Position numbers and translations under genes: made by a program. The notes under the pieces were generated by a model, which had not been told where the DNA came from, made no database searches, and saw only the letters and a list, made by a program, of their open reading frames with translations. Below are positions 52,390 to 61,186 of a stretch of 64,000 bases of DNA, piece by piece; within the stretch, counting starts at the first letter, position 1; each line of letters starts with the position of its first letter. Source of the DNA: Brachybacterium timonense (GTDB taxonomy: Bacteria; Actinomycetota; Actinomycetes; Actinomycetales; Dermabacteraceae). The stretch lies in NCBI RefSeq assembly GCF_900258505.1, contig NZ_LT984895.1, positions 1,727,102 to 1,791,101 on the forward strand, written 5' to 3'.

Positions 52390-53532
52390 CTAGGCGTGAG
52401 GTCTGACGGATCGAGTGCCGCGCAGAGCGGCGTTCGCGTCGGCGGTGAGGAGATGTCCGAGGGTGGCACCCTGCTCGTCCACCACGATGTATGCGGCGTG
52501 GGGGTAAGACAGCATGTGGGTGATCATGCGCCGCCCGGTGCGGTCCACGCTGATCGTGCCAGCGCTTCCCAGCGGTGCACACACAGCGCTGAGCGGGGTG
52601 TGCTGCTGTTCCGTGTCAGGCACAGCACGCAGAGCATCAGGCTGCGGGAAGAGCGCGATACCGATGCGGCCGCGGGGCCCGTGCTGCGGGTCGATCACGA
52701 TGCCGCCGGCCGGGCTCCAGGCGCTGACGGGTTCGTCCGGCGAGAGAATCGGGCCGGGGTGCAGCAGCGTGCGGACGTTCAGGGAATCGGCGCGCTGGTC
52801 CATGCGCGCCTGCTGAAGGGCGCTGCCTGCACCCTGCCAGAGCAGTCCCGCGATCAGCACGGCCCACAGCAGCACCAGCAGGGACGCTGTATCGAGATGG
52901 CCGCGGCGGTTGATGCTGACGAGCGGCAGTGCAATCACGGCGATGGCGATGAAGCGCCCCAGCCAGGCGGTGACGACCGTGGCTCGAGCACGGTCGCGGA
53001 ACACCAGCGCGAGGATGCCTTCGAGGGCGCGCCCGCCGTCCATCGGCAGCCCAGGCAGCAGATTGAACACGCCCAGGGCGAGGTTCAGCCATGCGGTCGC
53101 CCCGAGCACCGCCACCAGGTCGGAGCCACCACCCGACCCTCCCCCATCAAGCACCGCGAGACCTGCGCGTATCAGCGCGACGATGAGGAAGTTCGCTGCG
53201 GGGCCGGCCAGGGAGATCACGATGGAGGCGCCCGGGCGGAGCGCCTCTGCCCGGTACTGGGTGTGCCCGCCCCACAGAGTCAGGGCGATGTGGTCCACCT
53301 GAGCACCGAAACTGCGGGCGGCAACGGCGTGGGCGATCTCGTGGGCGAGCACACACAGGATCATGAGCACCGCGATGATTCCGGCGAGGAGTGCCGCCTG
53401 GGCACTGCTGCGCTCGCCGGGAACGACGAGGGATGGCTGAATCATGGCGCCGAGGATCAGCACGGTCGCGACCGTACCGAGGCTCACGCGGATCGGCGGC
53501 AAGCCTGGCAGTTGCAGGGTGGGGTGAGGCAC
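52390..53532 (-). CDS. M50-family site-2 intramembrane protease
   Basis: The 380-residue membrane metalloprotease has the zinc motif HEIAH in LCVLAHEIAHAVAARSFG (about residues 64-68) and the second active-site motif NLLPGLPMDGGRALE with the zinc aspartate. It has about six membrane helices and a C-terminal cytoplasmic part with CBS-like sequences (VDEQGATLGHLL). Rip-type relatives cleave anti-sigma factors or other membrane proteins; the substrate is unknown. It is the first gene of the minus-strand run that continues with trmI and arc, 10 bp upstream of trmI. The GTG start faces the divergent PAC2 gene only 17 bp away. Confidence 0.92.
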   Translation of the reverse strand: MPHPTLQLPGLPPIRVSLGTVATVLILGAMIQPSLVVPGERSSAQAALLAGIIAVLMILCVLAHEIAHAVAARSFGAQVDHIALTLWGGHTQYRAEALRPGASIVISLAGPAANFLIVALIRAGLAVLDGGGSGGGSDLVAVLGATAWLNLALGVFNLLPGLPMDGGRALEGILALVFRDRARATVVTAWLGRFIAIAVIALPLVSINRRGHLDTASLLVLLWAVLIAGLLWQGAGSALQQARMDQRADSLNVRTLLHPGPILSPDEPVSAWSPAGGIVIDPQHGPRGRIGIALFPQPDALRAVPDTEQQHTPLSAVCAPLGSAGTISVDRTGRRMITHMLSYPHAAYIVVDEQGATLGHLLTADANAALRGTRSVRPHA

Positions 53533-53543
53533 GGTCCTATGAT
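53512..53543 (+). promoter_or_regulatory. Putative promoter of the PAC2-family gene
   Basis: TATGAT (53538-53543) ends 6 bases before the ATG at 53550, so a transcript would start at about the initiation codon. TTGCAG (53512-53517) is a possible -35 at a long 20-bp spacing. No Shine-Dalgarno site is present. The boxes lie inside the start of the divergent M50 protease gene. Confidence 0.4.
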
Positions 53544-53549
53544 GGCGTG

Positions 53550-54356
53550 ATGAGTCGGATCGCCGTGACCGCTTTCAGCGGATGGAACGACGCCGGCGAG
53601 GCGGCCAGCAGTGCTGCGCAGCATCTGCTGAGCATCTGGCCTGCGCGCCCAGCCGGATCCGTGGACGCTGAGGAGTACACCGATTTCCTGGTGAATCGGC
53701 CGACGGTCTCGGTCACGGAGGATGGGCGGCGCAGCATCGAATGGCCGGATACGCGACTGTGGATCCTCTCTCCGCCTGAGGGGCCGGAGGTTGTGGTGGT
53801 GCTCGGCCCGGAGCCGTCGGTGCGATGGAAGTCATTCTGTGATGAGGTGCTGGAGCAGCTTCAGCTGTTGAATGTCACACGTGTGCTGAGCCTCGGGGCG
53901 CTGCTGGCGGATGCGCCGCACAGCCGGCCGTTACCAGTGACGGATGCGCTGGAGCTGCCGCCGGAGAAGCCACTGGAGAACCGCGAGGTGTATGAGGGGC
54001 CGATCGGGATTCCGACGATCCTCGCACGGCGCTTGGTGGAAGCGGATATCGAGACCCGCAGCATCTGGGTGCAGGTGCCGCACTATGTCGCTCAGAACGC
54101 TTCGCCGAAGGCGGCACTAGCTCTCCTCTATCGGGTGCAGGATCATCTGCCAGCAGAGATTGCGTTCGGTGATCTGGTGGAGGAGGCGCAGAGCTGGGAA
54201 CGCAGCGTGGATGAGCTCGCGAGCACCGATGAGGATGTGGCCGAGTATGTGGCGCGTCTGGAGCGAGCACAGGACGCGGCTGAGCTGCCGGAAGCCTCGG
54301 GGGATGCGATCGCGCGGGAGTTCGAGCAATTCCTGCGCCGACGGGACGAGGACTGA
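53550..54356 (+). CDS. PAC2 family (proteasome assembly chaperone-like) protein
   Basis: A 268-residue actinobacterial PAC2-family protein, related in fold to the archaeal/eukaryotic proteasome assembly chaperone 2. The start is ATG 53550 (MSRIAVTAFSGWNDAGEAASSA), which gives the conserved N-terminus FxGWNDAG. Other conserved segments are VLGPEPSVRW, VLSLGALLADAPHSRPLPV and IWVQVPHYVAQNASPKAALALL. Biochemical role unknown. It stands next to the pupylation cluster although no 20S proteasome genes are here. Confidence 0.88.
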   Translation: MSRIAVTAFSGWNDAGEAASSAAQHLLSIWPARPAGSVDAEEYTDFLVNRPTVSVTEDGRRSIEWPDTRLWILSPPEGPEVVVVLGPEPSVRWKSFCDEVLEQLQLLNVTRVLSLGALLADAPHSRPLPVTDALELPPEKPLENREVYEGPIGIPTILARRLVEADIETRSIWVQVPHYVAQNASPKAALALLYRVQDHLPAEIAFGDLVEEAQSWERSVDELASTDEDVAEYVARLERAQDAAELPEASGDAIAREFEQFLRRRDED

Positions 54357-54404
54357 TCAGCTCAGCGCGGCCCGGTGGGGCTGACGGGGTCCGAGCAGCG
54401 CGAT

Positions 54405-54428
54405 GCCCGCCTGGGCTCAACGGCGGGC
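54405..54428. terminator. Hairpin between convergent PAC2 and mshC genes
   Basis: GCCCGCC (54405-54411) pairs with GGCGGGC (54422-54428) across a 10-base loop, placed between two convergent stops. No T-run is seen on either side. Probably a shared terminator. Confidence 0.5.
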
Positions 54429-54440
54429 CAGCCGACGGGG

Positions 54441-55697
54441 TCAGTGCAGTGCGATGCCGAGCAGGGCATCGACAGCGGCGGGGACGTCGTCGACGTCCGG
54501 ATCCACGGGAACATCCAGGCCCAGGTTCTCCGATTCCCCGCCGCATGCCCAGGCATCAAGCAGTCTGAGTGCACGCGGCGTGTCGAGGTCATCTCGCAGG
54601 GCATCTCGCAACGCGGCCACAACGGCAGCACTGCGCGCGTGGTGCTGCGCGGCGTGGCGGTAGCGGGCCAGTCGCTCCGTGGCCTTGTCGAGAGCCGCGG
54701 CGGTCCATTCCCAGTCGGTGCGGTAGTGGTGCGCCAGCAGCACGAGTCGGATCGCGGCGGGATCGGTGCCCTGGTCAACGAGACGGGAGACGAACTCGAG
54801 ATTGCCGAGCGATTTACTCATCTTGGTGCCATCCAGCGCCACCATCCCTACGTGCGCATAGAAGTGTGCCAAGGGTCGTCCCAGTGCTGCGGCGTGAGCG
54901 GCGCTGAGGTCGTGGTGAGGGAAGATCAGGTCGCGTCCACCGGCCTGCACGTCGAACGGCAACCCGAGTCCGTGGTGGGCGATACACACGCATTCGATGT
55001 GCCAACCCGGTCGGCCGGTGCCGAGCACACCAGCGTCCCAGGCAGGCTCGCCCGGGCGCTGCGCTTTCCACACGAGGGGATCCAGCGGGTCACGTTTGCC
55101 GGGCCGGTCCGGGTCGCCGCCGCGTTCGGCATAGACCTCGAGCATCTGTTCGCGGCTCCACCCGGACACGCTGCTCTGCGCCTGGTCGATCCCAAGGTCC
55201 TGGTACCAGTCAACGCCGTCGACGTCGTCGTTGGGCAGACAATAGAGGCGACCGCGGGCGTGCAGATCCTGCGCGGTGGCGATGATGCGGTCCATCGCCT
55301 CGCTTACGGCGTCGTAGGTCTGCGGCGGGATGATGCGCAGGGCCTGCATGTCGCGGGCGAACAGGTCGATCTGGCGGCTGGCGAGTTCACGCCAGTCCTG
55401 CTGGTCACGCTCGGCGCGTTCGAACAGTGGATCGTCCACGTCGGTGATGTTCTGCGCGGCCTGGACCTGCCAACCTGCGTCAAGGAAGACCCGGTGCATG
55501 AGGTCAGCGGCGTGGTAGGTCATGGCGTGGCCCATGTGTGTCGCGTCGTAGGGCGTGATGCCGCAGGTGTACAGGCGGATGATCCCGGGCGTAATGGGTC
55601 TGACCGGGGACACCCGTCCACTGCGGGTGTCGTAGAGCCGGGGGCCGATGCCGCTGCCAGGCAGGGCGGTAACCAGCGGAGCTCTCCAGGTGCGCAC
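54441..55697 (-). CDS. mshC: L-cysteine:1D-myo-inositol 2-amino-2-deoxy-alpha-D-glucopyranoside ligase MshC
   Basis: Attaches cysteine to GlcN-Ins in mycothiol synthesis, the thiol buffer of actinobacteria. The GTG start 55697 gives VRTWRAPLV, as in relatives. The 418-residue enzyme is a class I cysteinyl-tRNA-synthetase paralog: LYTCGITPYDATHMGHAMTY (HIGH-like motif, zinc cysteine), WHIECVCIAHHGLGLPFDVQ and FPHHDLSAAHA (zinc ligands), and KMSKSLGN. The anticodon-binding domain is absent, which separates it from CysS. It follows uppP with a 40-bp gap; the pairing of mshC with PAC2 and uppP is common in actinobacteria. Confidence 0.95.
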   Translation of the reverse strand: MRTWRAPLVTALPGSGIGPRLYDTRSGRVSPVRPITPGIIRLYTCGITPYDATHMGHAMTYHAADLMHRVFLDAGWQVQAAQNITDVDDPLFERAERDQQDWRELASRQIDLFARDMQALRIIPPQTYDAVSEAMDRIIATAQDLHARGRLYCLPNDDVDGVDWYQDLGIDQAQSSVSGWSREQMLEVYAERGGDPDRPGKRDPLDPLVWKAQRPGEPAWDAGVLGTGRPGWHIECVCIAHHGLGLPFDVQAGGRDLIFPHHDLSAAHAAALGRPLAHFYAHVGMVALDGTKMSKSLGNLEFVSRLVDQGTDPAAIRLVLLAHHYRTDWEWTAAALDKATERLARYRHAAQHHARSAAVVAALRDALRDDLDTPRALRLLDAWACGGESENLGLDVPVDPDVDDVPAAVDALLGIALH

Positions 55698-55737
55698 CCG
55701 ACAATCATACGGGGCGGCACGTGTTCCGCATCGGGTG

Positions 55738-56610
55738 TCAGGCGCCGGCCAGCGGATCCAGGATTCCGGCGCCGAGCAGTACGAACAGCAGCAGGCCTGC
55801 ACCGATGCGGTAGATCACGAACACCATGTAGGAGCGGTTCTCCACCAGGCGCATGAACCACACGATCACGGCGTAACCCAGGGCGAAGGCCACAAGGGTG
55901 GCGATGATGATGGCCGCGAGCGACGGTTCACCGGCTGCAGCGGCGGCTTCGCGGCCCTGGGCGGTCAGCAGTGGGGGCACGTCCTTGGCTGCTTTGTACA
56001 GGCCGGAGGCGAACACGGCGGGCACGGCCAGCAAGAAGGCGTAGCGCGCGGCAGCCTGCCGCGTGTAGCCCATGAGCAGACCGGCAGTGATGGTGCCACC
56101 CGAGCGGGAGACGCCCGGGATCAGGGCGAGCGCCTGGGCGAGTCCGTACAGGATGCCGTCTTTCACGGTGAGTTGGTGCAGTTCCTTGCGCTGCACGCCG
56201 ATCCTGTCAGCGATACCCAGCAGGATGCCGAAGAGGATCAGCGTGGCTGCAGTGATGTAGAGGTTGCGCAGAGCGTGATCGATCTGGTTCTCGAACAGGA
56301 GCCCAAGCACGCCAATCGGTATCGACCCGATGATCACCAGCCAGCCCATGCGCACGTCGGGGTCTGACTGCGGAACCTTTCCTGCCAGTGCCCGGAACCA
56401 CCGGCTGATGATCCGCGTGATGTCTTTCCAGAAGTAGAGCAGCACCGCCGTTTCGGTGCCGAGCTGGATGATCGCGGTGAACGCGGCACCGGGGTCCTGC
56501 CCAGGATTCAGCATTTCTCCGACCACGCGCACATGTGCGCTCGAGGAGATGGGGAGGAATTCGGTGAGAGCCTGGACGATGCCCAGGATGATCGCGTCGA
56601 GGAAGCTCAC
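55738..56610 (-). CDS. uppP: Undecaprenyl-diphosphate phosphatase
   Basis: Dephosphorylates undecaprenyl pyrophosphate to recycle the peptidoglycan lipid carrier. The 290-residue protein is all membrane helices with the two family signatures: [17 protein letters not shown] (about 10-26) and [17 protein letters not shown] (about 166-182), which hold the catalytic Glu/Ser/Arg residues. The GTG start follows GAAAGGGAT. It lies upstream of mshC on the same strand. Confidence 0.96.
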   Translation of the reverse strand: MSFLDAIILGIVQALTEFLPISSSAHVRVVGEMLNPGQDPGAAFTAIIQLGTETAVLLYFWKDITRIISRWFRALAGKVPQSDPDVRMGWLVIIGSIPIGVLGLLFENQIDHALRNLYITAATLILFGILLGIADRIGVQRKELHQLTVKDGILYGLAQALALIPGVSRSGGTITAGLLMGYTRQAAARYAFLLAVPAVFASGLYKAAKDVPPLLTAQGREAAAAAGEPSLAAIIIATLVAFALGYAVIVWFMRLVENRSYMVFVIYRIGAGLLLFVLLGAGILDPLAGA

Positions 56611-56796
56611 GGGCTGATCCCTTTCTCGTGGGGTCGCCTCGTGATGCGGCGGCCCCTGCGGGCGCGTCAGGTCCGACGTGCGCCGGACACATTACGCGGC
56701 GCCAGCTCGGTGAGCGGGCGCCGCGCGGGGCGAGTCGCGATCCGGGTGCAGATCACGACCGTTGAACGACGTCAGGAATTCGGATCCGCACCGAGG

Positions 56797-57150
56797 TCAC
56801 CGCCGGGAGGTGTCATCCTCGTCGTCATCCTCGTCAGCCTCATCATCGTCGTCCCAGTCCTCATCGTCCTCGTCGTCGTCATCGTCGAGGTCGTCCAGGT
56901 CATCGAGATCGTCGAAGTCATCCCAGTCGTCGTCATCGTCGTCATCGTCCCCGTCGAAGACAACAAGCGGGGTGGCGATGTCGTAGGCCTCAAACAGAGC
57001 GTCGTCGTATACCTCGAAGGCGCTGGTGAGCCTGTCGGTGGCGGCGTCCAGGGCGGGGTCGTCATCGTCTCGCGAGGACGCTGCGGCTTCGTAGTGGCGT
57101 TCGAGCGCCGCGATGAGCGCGGCGAGGGCGGTGCGAGGATCCGTCGTCAT
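56797..57150 (-). CDS. Small conserved protein with poly-aspartate tail
   Basis: The first 72 residues form a predicted helical domain (PRTALAALIAALERHYEAAAS ... RLTSAFEVYDDALFEAYD) that I recognise as a conserved actinobacterial small protein of unknown function. The last 45 residues are almost only Asp with some Glu and Trp (several runs of D), giving an extremely acidic tail. Such tails can mimic nucleic acid or bind basic proteins, but this is speculation. The ATG at 57150 is the only reasonable start. The gene stands alone, upstream of uppP. Confidence 0.75.
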   Translation of the reverse strand: MTTDPRTALAALIAALERHYEAAASSRDDDDPALDAATDRLTSAFEVYDDALFEAYDIATPLVVFDGDDDDDDDDWDDFDDLDDLDDLDDDDDEDDEDWDDDDEADEDDDEDDTSRR

Positions 57151-57322
57151 GCCGTGAATCTACAGGCCTCTGCCCGGTCATTCCAGCGTTTCGGCGGCGG
57201 CCATCTGTGATGCCACGCCCCCGACCGCGCGGCGCGGCACAATGAATACCCACCAGCCGGTCATCCACAGTCTCACGGGCCCCGCGCCACACGATCCCGT
57301 CGCATGCTGCAATGGACCGACC

Positions 57323-57820
57323 ATGCCCACCCTGGTTCTCCTGATCGTCTATGCGGTGCTGTACACACCGCAGGCCATGTTGCTCGCTTACGCCGACGGC
57401 GCAGAGCACAGGCTGCCCAATCGGCAGGTGTTAGCCCTGACCACCACCGTCACCGTCGCGCTCGCCGTCACAGCTCTTGCACTCCCTCAGCTGCGTGCAC
57501 CACTGCAGGCGGCGCTGGTGCTCGCTGCCGTCGTGACTGTGGCGGCGGTGCTGATCGCACTATTCGCTCCCCCACTGCTGGGCATGGGCGATGCGAAATG
57601 CTGCTTCGTGGTGACCCTGATGGCCACCGTTCTCGGTGGCGACGTATTGCTGGCAGGCGCCGCATCCGCAACTCTGCTGGCTGGGCTGTTCGGCTCCGCC
57701 GTCATGCTGCGCAGCCGCACACCGGGCACAGCAATCCCCGTCGGCCCCATCCTGCTGGCCGCCCCAGCGCTCGGCCTCATCACCGGACCCTGGCTGACAT
57801 CCGCAACCGGAATCAGCTGA
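57323..57820 (+). CDS. Prepilin peptidase-like (A24 family) membrane protein
   Basis: A 165-residue membrane protein with five to six helices. It has the two aspartate-containing motifs of type IV prepilin peptidases: AYADGAEHRLPNR (first Asp and the RLPN loop, about residues 22-34) and GMGDAKCC (GxGD, about 88-95). There is no N-terminal methylase domain, as in TadV/CpaA-type enzymes. The start is placed at ATG 57323, just before the first helix. No pilin or secretion genes are in the window, so the substrate must be elsewhere. Convergent with trmL. Confidence 0.8.
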   Translation: MPTLVLLIVYAVLYTPQAMLLAYADGAEHRLPNRQVLALTTTVTVALAVTALALPQLRAPLQAALVLAAVVTVAAVLIALFAPPLLGMGDAKCCFVVTLMATVLGGDVLLAGAASATLLAGLFGSAVMLRSRTPGTAIPVGPILLAAPALGLITGPWLTSATGIS

Positions 57821-57848
57821 CCACCGCCCCGTCACGCATCCACACTGC

Positions 57849-58310
57849 TCACACGGCGCCAGCGAACCCCTGCTGGCGCCACGCCTCATACACGGCGATC
57901 GATGCGGCATTGGCAAGGTTCAGCGAACGGCGTGCCGGGAGCATCGGGATCCGGAGCCGGGCCGTCACGCGAGGATGTGCCATCACATCGTCGGGAAGCC
58001 CCGTCGGTTCACAGCCGAAGAGCAGCACATCATCGTCCCTGTACTGGATCTCCTGATAGCCCATGCTGCTGTGACCGGTGAACGCGAAGACACGGCAGCC
58101 CTCGAGCGCAGCAAAAGCGTGTTCGATCGTCGGATGGATCGTGAGATCCGCAAGATCGTGATAATCCAGGCCCGCGCGGCGGAGCTTCGCATCCTCGAAA
58201 TCGAATCCAAGCGGCTCCACCAGATGAAGCCGGGCACCGGTCACCGCGGCTAGTCGAATCGTGTTCCCGGTATTGCCGGCGATACGCGGCTCGTGGAAGA
58301 GAATATGCAC
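57849..58310 (-). CDS. trmL: tRNA (cytidine/uridine-34-2'-O)-methyltransferase TrmL
   Basis: A 153-residue SPOUT methyltransferase that modifies the wobble ribose of tRNA-Leu in other bacteria. Motifs: the start VHILFHEPRIAGNTGNTIRL, LLFGCEPTGLPDDV and the knot segment IPMLPARRSLNLANAASIA. GTG GTG at 58313/58310 gives the correct N-terminus; the longer frame upstream overlaps the tRNA terminator. It is encoded just downstream of a tRNA-Leu gene, the type of tRNA it modifies. Confidence 0.92.
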   Translation of the reverse strand: MHILFHEPRIAGNTGNTIRLAAVTGARLHLVEPLGFDFEDAKLRRAGLDYHDLADLTIHPTIEHAFAALEGCRVFAFTGHSSMGYQEIQYRDDDVLLFGCEPTGLPDDVMAHPRVTARLRIPMLPARRSLNLANAASIAVYEAWRQQGFAGAV

Positions 58311-58363
58311 CACGTAGGCTCCTCGCTTCGACGGTGCGCAGCGCCCCTGCGCTGCACAACGCA

Positions 58364-58392
58364 GAACCCCGGGTCCGAAGACCACGGGGTTC
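58364..58392 (-). terminator. Terminator of tRNA-Leu
   Basis: Six bases after the tRNA-Leu gene, GAACCCCG (58364-58371) pairs with CGGGGTTC (58385-58392), and inside it GGTC pairs with GACC around a CGAA loop. This gives a 12-bp stem with a single bulge, a strong hairpin for ending the minus-strand tRNA transcript before trmL. Confidence 0.75.
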
Positions 58393-58397
58393 GTTCG

Positions 58398-58483
58398 TGT
58401 CCGAGGGGGGACTTGAACCCCCACGACCTCAAGCGGTCACTAGCACCTCAAGCTAGCGCGTCTACCAATTCCGCCACCCGGAC
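58398..58483 (-). tRNA. tRNA-Leu (anticodon GAG)
   Basis: The minus strand folds as a class II tRNA of 86 nt: acceptor GTCCGGG with CTCGGAC (one G-U pair), D-arm with AATTGGTAGAC, anticodon stem CTAGC/GCTAG around loop TTGAGGT (anticodon GAG, codons CUC/CUU), a long variable arm starting TGACCGCTTGAGGTCG, and T-arm GGGGGTTCAAGTCCCCC. The discriminator base is A; CCA is not encoded. Confidence 0.96.
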
Positions 58484-58633
58484 AGGGCAGTCACGACACA
58501 GACTGTCATGACGACTCGTAGAGGCTAGCACGACACCACTGCCATGGCGCCACCAGAGCACGCTCAACGGGCCTGTTGGTGGCGACGATCACGCGCCAGC
58601 GCGCCTCCTCGACGACCACGTGAAGGGCTTCGC

Positions 58634-59500
58634 TCAGCGCCCTGGGCTATCCACACTCTCCGCATCCGCCACGACAGCGCGGGTCGCAGCGAACATCGCC
58701 TCAACCGGTGCCTGGGTAATTCCGAGCATGGAGCGCAGCTGCATATCGGCTTGATGCACAAGCATGTCGAGTCCGTCGGCCGTCGCGATTCCCCGGGAGC
58801 GCAACAGCGCAGCCAGCGGCGGCGGGCTCGGGTCGTACAGCACATCGAGGACAGCCTGGGCCGACGTGGGCAACGCGATGGTCGCCCACGCCTCCACCAG
58901 GGCCTCGGTTCCCGGCAGGGCGAGCGCCGACACTACGGCGTCGGCCTCAAGCACACGGTGCGAATCCGCCCAGTCGATCCGCGCCAGTTGCAGTCCCAAT
59001 CGTTCAGCGACCGGTGCAAGCAGATCGATCTTCCCCCGGTCCCGTGCGGAAATCAGAGCCGTGGATGCGCCTAGCTGCGCCCCTGCAGACAGCGCTGAAG
59101 CTGCCGTAGCCCCCGAGCCGAGAATGCCCAGCGTGCTGATCTTCTCCACACCGTGGTCGCGCAGTGCCTGCGCAATGCCGTACACGTCATGGTTCTCGGC
59201 CCGCCAGCCACCAGACGGCAGACGAAGCAGTGTGTTCGCGACCCCAAGCAAAGCACTGGTGGAATCATGCTCCTCGGCCAGCGCGAATGCCTCGGCCTTT
59301 CCCGGCATGGTGACACTGAACCCGTCGATCCCCGCGCACGGCCCGTCCCCGCGGAGCGAGGCGGCGAGCCGTCCCGCACCGATCTCGAAGCGGGTGTATT
59401 CCGCATCGTCGATGCCGAGTTCGACGTACGCGGTCTGGTGCAGAAGCGGGGAGAGTGAATGCTCGACCGGCGATCCCACCACGGCGAAGCGTCGCATCAT
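58634..59500 (-). CDS. aroE: Shikimate dehydrogenase
   Basis: Reduces 3-dehydroshikimate to shikimate with NADPH. The 288-residue protein shows AVVGSPVEHSLSPLLHQTAY, SVTMPGKAEA (catalytic lysine), NHDVYGIAQAL (catalytic Asp), the nucleotide loop GILGSGATAASAL and DGLDMLVHQADMQL at the C-terminus. Start ATG 59500 overlaps the mltG stop by 4 bp. The order alaS-ruvX-mltG-aroE is standard in actinobacteria. Confidence 0.93.
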   Translation of the reverse strand: MMRRFAVVGSPVEHSLSPLLHQTAYVELGIDDAEYTRFEIGAGRLAASLRGDGPCAGIDGFSVTMPGKAEAFALAEEHDSTSALLGVANTLLRLPSGGWRAENHDVYGIAQALRDHGVEKISTLGILGSGATAASALSAGAQLGASTALISARDRGKIDLLAPVAERLGLQLARIDWADSHRVLEADAVVSALALPGTEALVEAWATIALPTSAQAVLDVLYDPSPPPLAALLRSRGIATADGLDMLVHQADMQLRSMLGITQAPVEAMFAATRAVVADAESVDSPGR

Positions 59501-60663
59501 CCGCCCTTCGATTCCGCCCATGCTCGCCACTGCGCAACATTCTTCTGGTGCTCGGCGTAGGTATCGGCGAACTTCGTCTCACCAGTGTCGGTGTTCACCG
59601 TCACCCAGTACAGCCAGGTGCCCTCCGGCGGGTTCTGCGCTGCCTCGATGGTCGCAGCTCCCGGGTTGGCGATCGGACCAGCGGGCAGGCCGTCGTGGAG
59701 GTATGTGTTGTAGGGGTTGTCCGCCTTGCGTTCCTCCGGTGTGGTCGAGATGGCCTCGCGGCCCGTGACGTACGCGATCGTGGAGTCGAGCTGAAGCCTC
59801 ATGGGCTTACCTCCCGCTTCGCCGACACCCGCAAGACGGTTCTCAATGGCGCGCACCACCTTGCCGTAATCCTCCGCGTCACGCGCCTCTTTCTCCGCGA
59901 TAGAAGCCAAGGTCAGCACCCGATGCCAGTCTTCCTTGGGAATGTTCCGCTCGGTGAGTTGCTCCTCCATCGCACCCCACATCATCGCGATGACGTCCCG
60001 CGCCGACGCATCCTCCGGGATGTCGTACCGGCCCGGCCACAGATAGCCCTCAAGGCTGTTCGCCGGATTCTTCGGGATGCCGAACGACGTGTAGTCCTTC
60101 GCTTCCTTCTCGAAATCCTCGACGGGAATCCCGGTGGCTTTCGACACCCGTTCCCAGACCTTCGACGTTCGTACGCCCTCGGGGATGATCACGCGATGGC
60201 CCGCGAGCGAACTGGGATCCAGCAGCATGGTCAGGGCATCCCCAGCTGCCATCTGCTTCTTGAGTCGATACACGCCGGGTTCGATATTCGCTGCATCCGG
60301 GGAGTTCGAGAACACCGTCACGAAAGGGCCCGTGGACTTGATGACGTCCGCCTCCACCAGCTTCTTCGCAATATCAGTGCCGGTGTCACCCTCCTCGACG
60401 TTCACGAGCGCCTCGCCACTTCCGGGCCCCGGGTAGTCCGTCTCCTCCGATTCGAGGTTCACGTTCGAGGTCACCCAGTTGTAGCCGTACACGCCTCCCG
60501 CACCGATTCCGAGGACAACGAACAGCACCAGAACGAGAGGCAGGAAACGCGTTACGGGCGAGCGTCGCTGCCCGCGGCGGCGGCCCCGTCTCTTCTCACG
60601 CCGCTCCTCCGCCTGCTCATCGACGAGGTCTTCGAGCGTCAGGTCATCGTCCCGGTCAGCCAT
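59497..60663 (-). CDS. mltG: Endolytic murein transglycosylase MltG
   Basis: Cuts nascent glycan strands and sets their length. The 388-residue protein has a charged cytoplasmic N-terminus, one membrane helix (FLPLVLVLFVVLGIGAGGVYG, about 40-60), a LysM-like subdomain and the YceG catalytic domain. NSLEGYLWPGRYDIP holds the active-site region, ASIAEKEA the catalytic glutamate, and IAYVTGR and NTYLHDGLPAGPIANPG are family signatures. It overlaps ruvX by 8 bp upstream and aroE by 4 bp downstream. Confidence 0.95.
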   Translation of the reverse strand: MADRDDDLTLEDLVDEQAEERREKRRGRRRGQRRSPVTRFLPLVLVLFVVLGIGAGGVYGYNWVTSNVNLESEETDYPGPGSGEALVNVEEGDTGTDIAKKLVEADVIKSTGPFVTVFSNSPDAANIEPGVYRLKKQMAAGDALTMLLDPSSLAGHRVIIPEGVRTSKVWERVSKATGIPVEDFEKEAKDYTSFGIPKNPANSLEGYLWPGRYDIPEDASARDVIAMMWGAMEEQLTERNIPKEDWHRVLTLASIAEKEARDAEDYGKVVRAIENRLAGVGEAGGKPMRLQLDSTIAYVTGREAISTTPEERKADNPYNTYLHDGLPAGPIANPGAATIEAAQNPPEGTWLYWVTVNTDTGETKFADTYAEHQKNVAQWRAWAESKGG

Positions 60664-61186
60664 CGGTGTCCTCCTTCACGGATGCACCCGTCTGTCCTGC
60701 GCGGTCGGTGGCTTCCACCGCCTCACCAGCGCGTCGACCCGTGCTGCGTTCGGTCTCCAGGGCAGTCTGCAGAATCGTCACGGCTGCCACCTGATCAACG
60801 ACCTCACGGTGGCGACGTCCACGACGGCCCGACGCATGCATCGCTCGATGCGCTGAGACCGTACTGAGTCGTTCGTCGACAAGACGCACCTCCACAGCCA
60901 GGAACGAGTCCCGCAGCGAATCGGCGAGTTCCTGCGCGAACACTCGCGCCTTCGCCGCCGCGGGGCCTTCCGAACCGTTCAGGGAGCGCGGAAGTCCGAC
61001 CATGATCGCACGAGCTTCACACTCGCGAACCTGCTCAACGATCTGTGACATCGCTGTGTCCCGCTCAAGCGTGGCGATTGGCGTGGCGATCAGACCGTCA
61101 CGATCGCTACGGGCCAGGCCAACGCGGACGTCCCCGACATCCACGCCCAGTCGCACACCGCGCAGCGCATCCTCCTGCCCGCTCAT
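60656..61186 (-). CDS. ruvX: Holliday junction resolvase-like RuvX/YqgF
   Basis: A 176-residue RNase H-fold nuclease implicated in 16S rRNA 5'-end maturation and Holliday junction resolution. Motifs: GVDVGDVRVGLA (first catalytic Asp; 14-25), VGLPRSLNGSEG and VDERLSTVSAHRAM (catalytic Glu). The final Asp motif of the family appears as VVDQVAAVTILQTAL. The C-terminal 30 residues are polar and disordered. It overlaps alaS by 4 bp. Confidence 0.94.
   Translation of the reverse strand: MSGQEDALRGVRLGVDVGDVRVGLARSDRDGLIATPIATLERDTAMSQIVEQVRECEARAIMVGLPRSLNGSEGPAAAKARVFAQELADSLRDSFLAVEVRLVDERLSTVSAHRAMHASGRRGRRHREVVDQVAAVTILQTALETERSTGRRAGEAVEATDRAGQTGASVKEDTDG

Noticed and set aside
54441-55697. 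mshC considered as cysteinyl-tRNA synthetase
   Set aside because: The protein ends at 418 residues without the anticodon-binding domain and matches the MshC start and neighbours.
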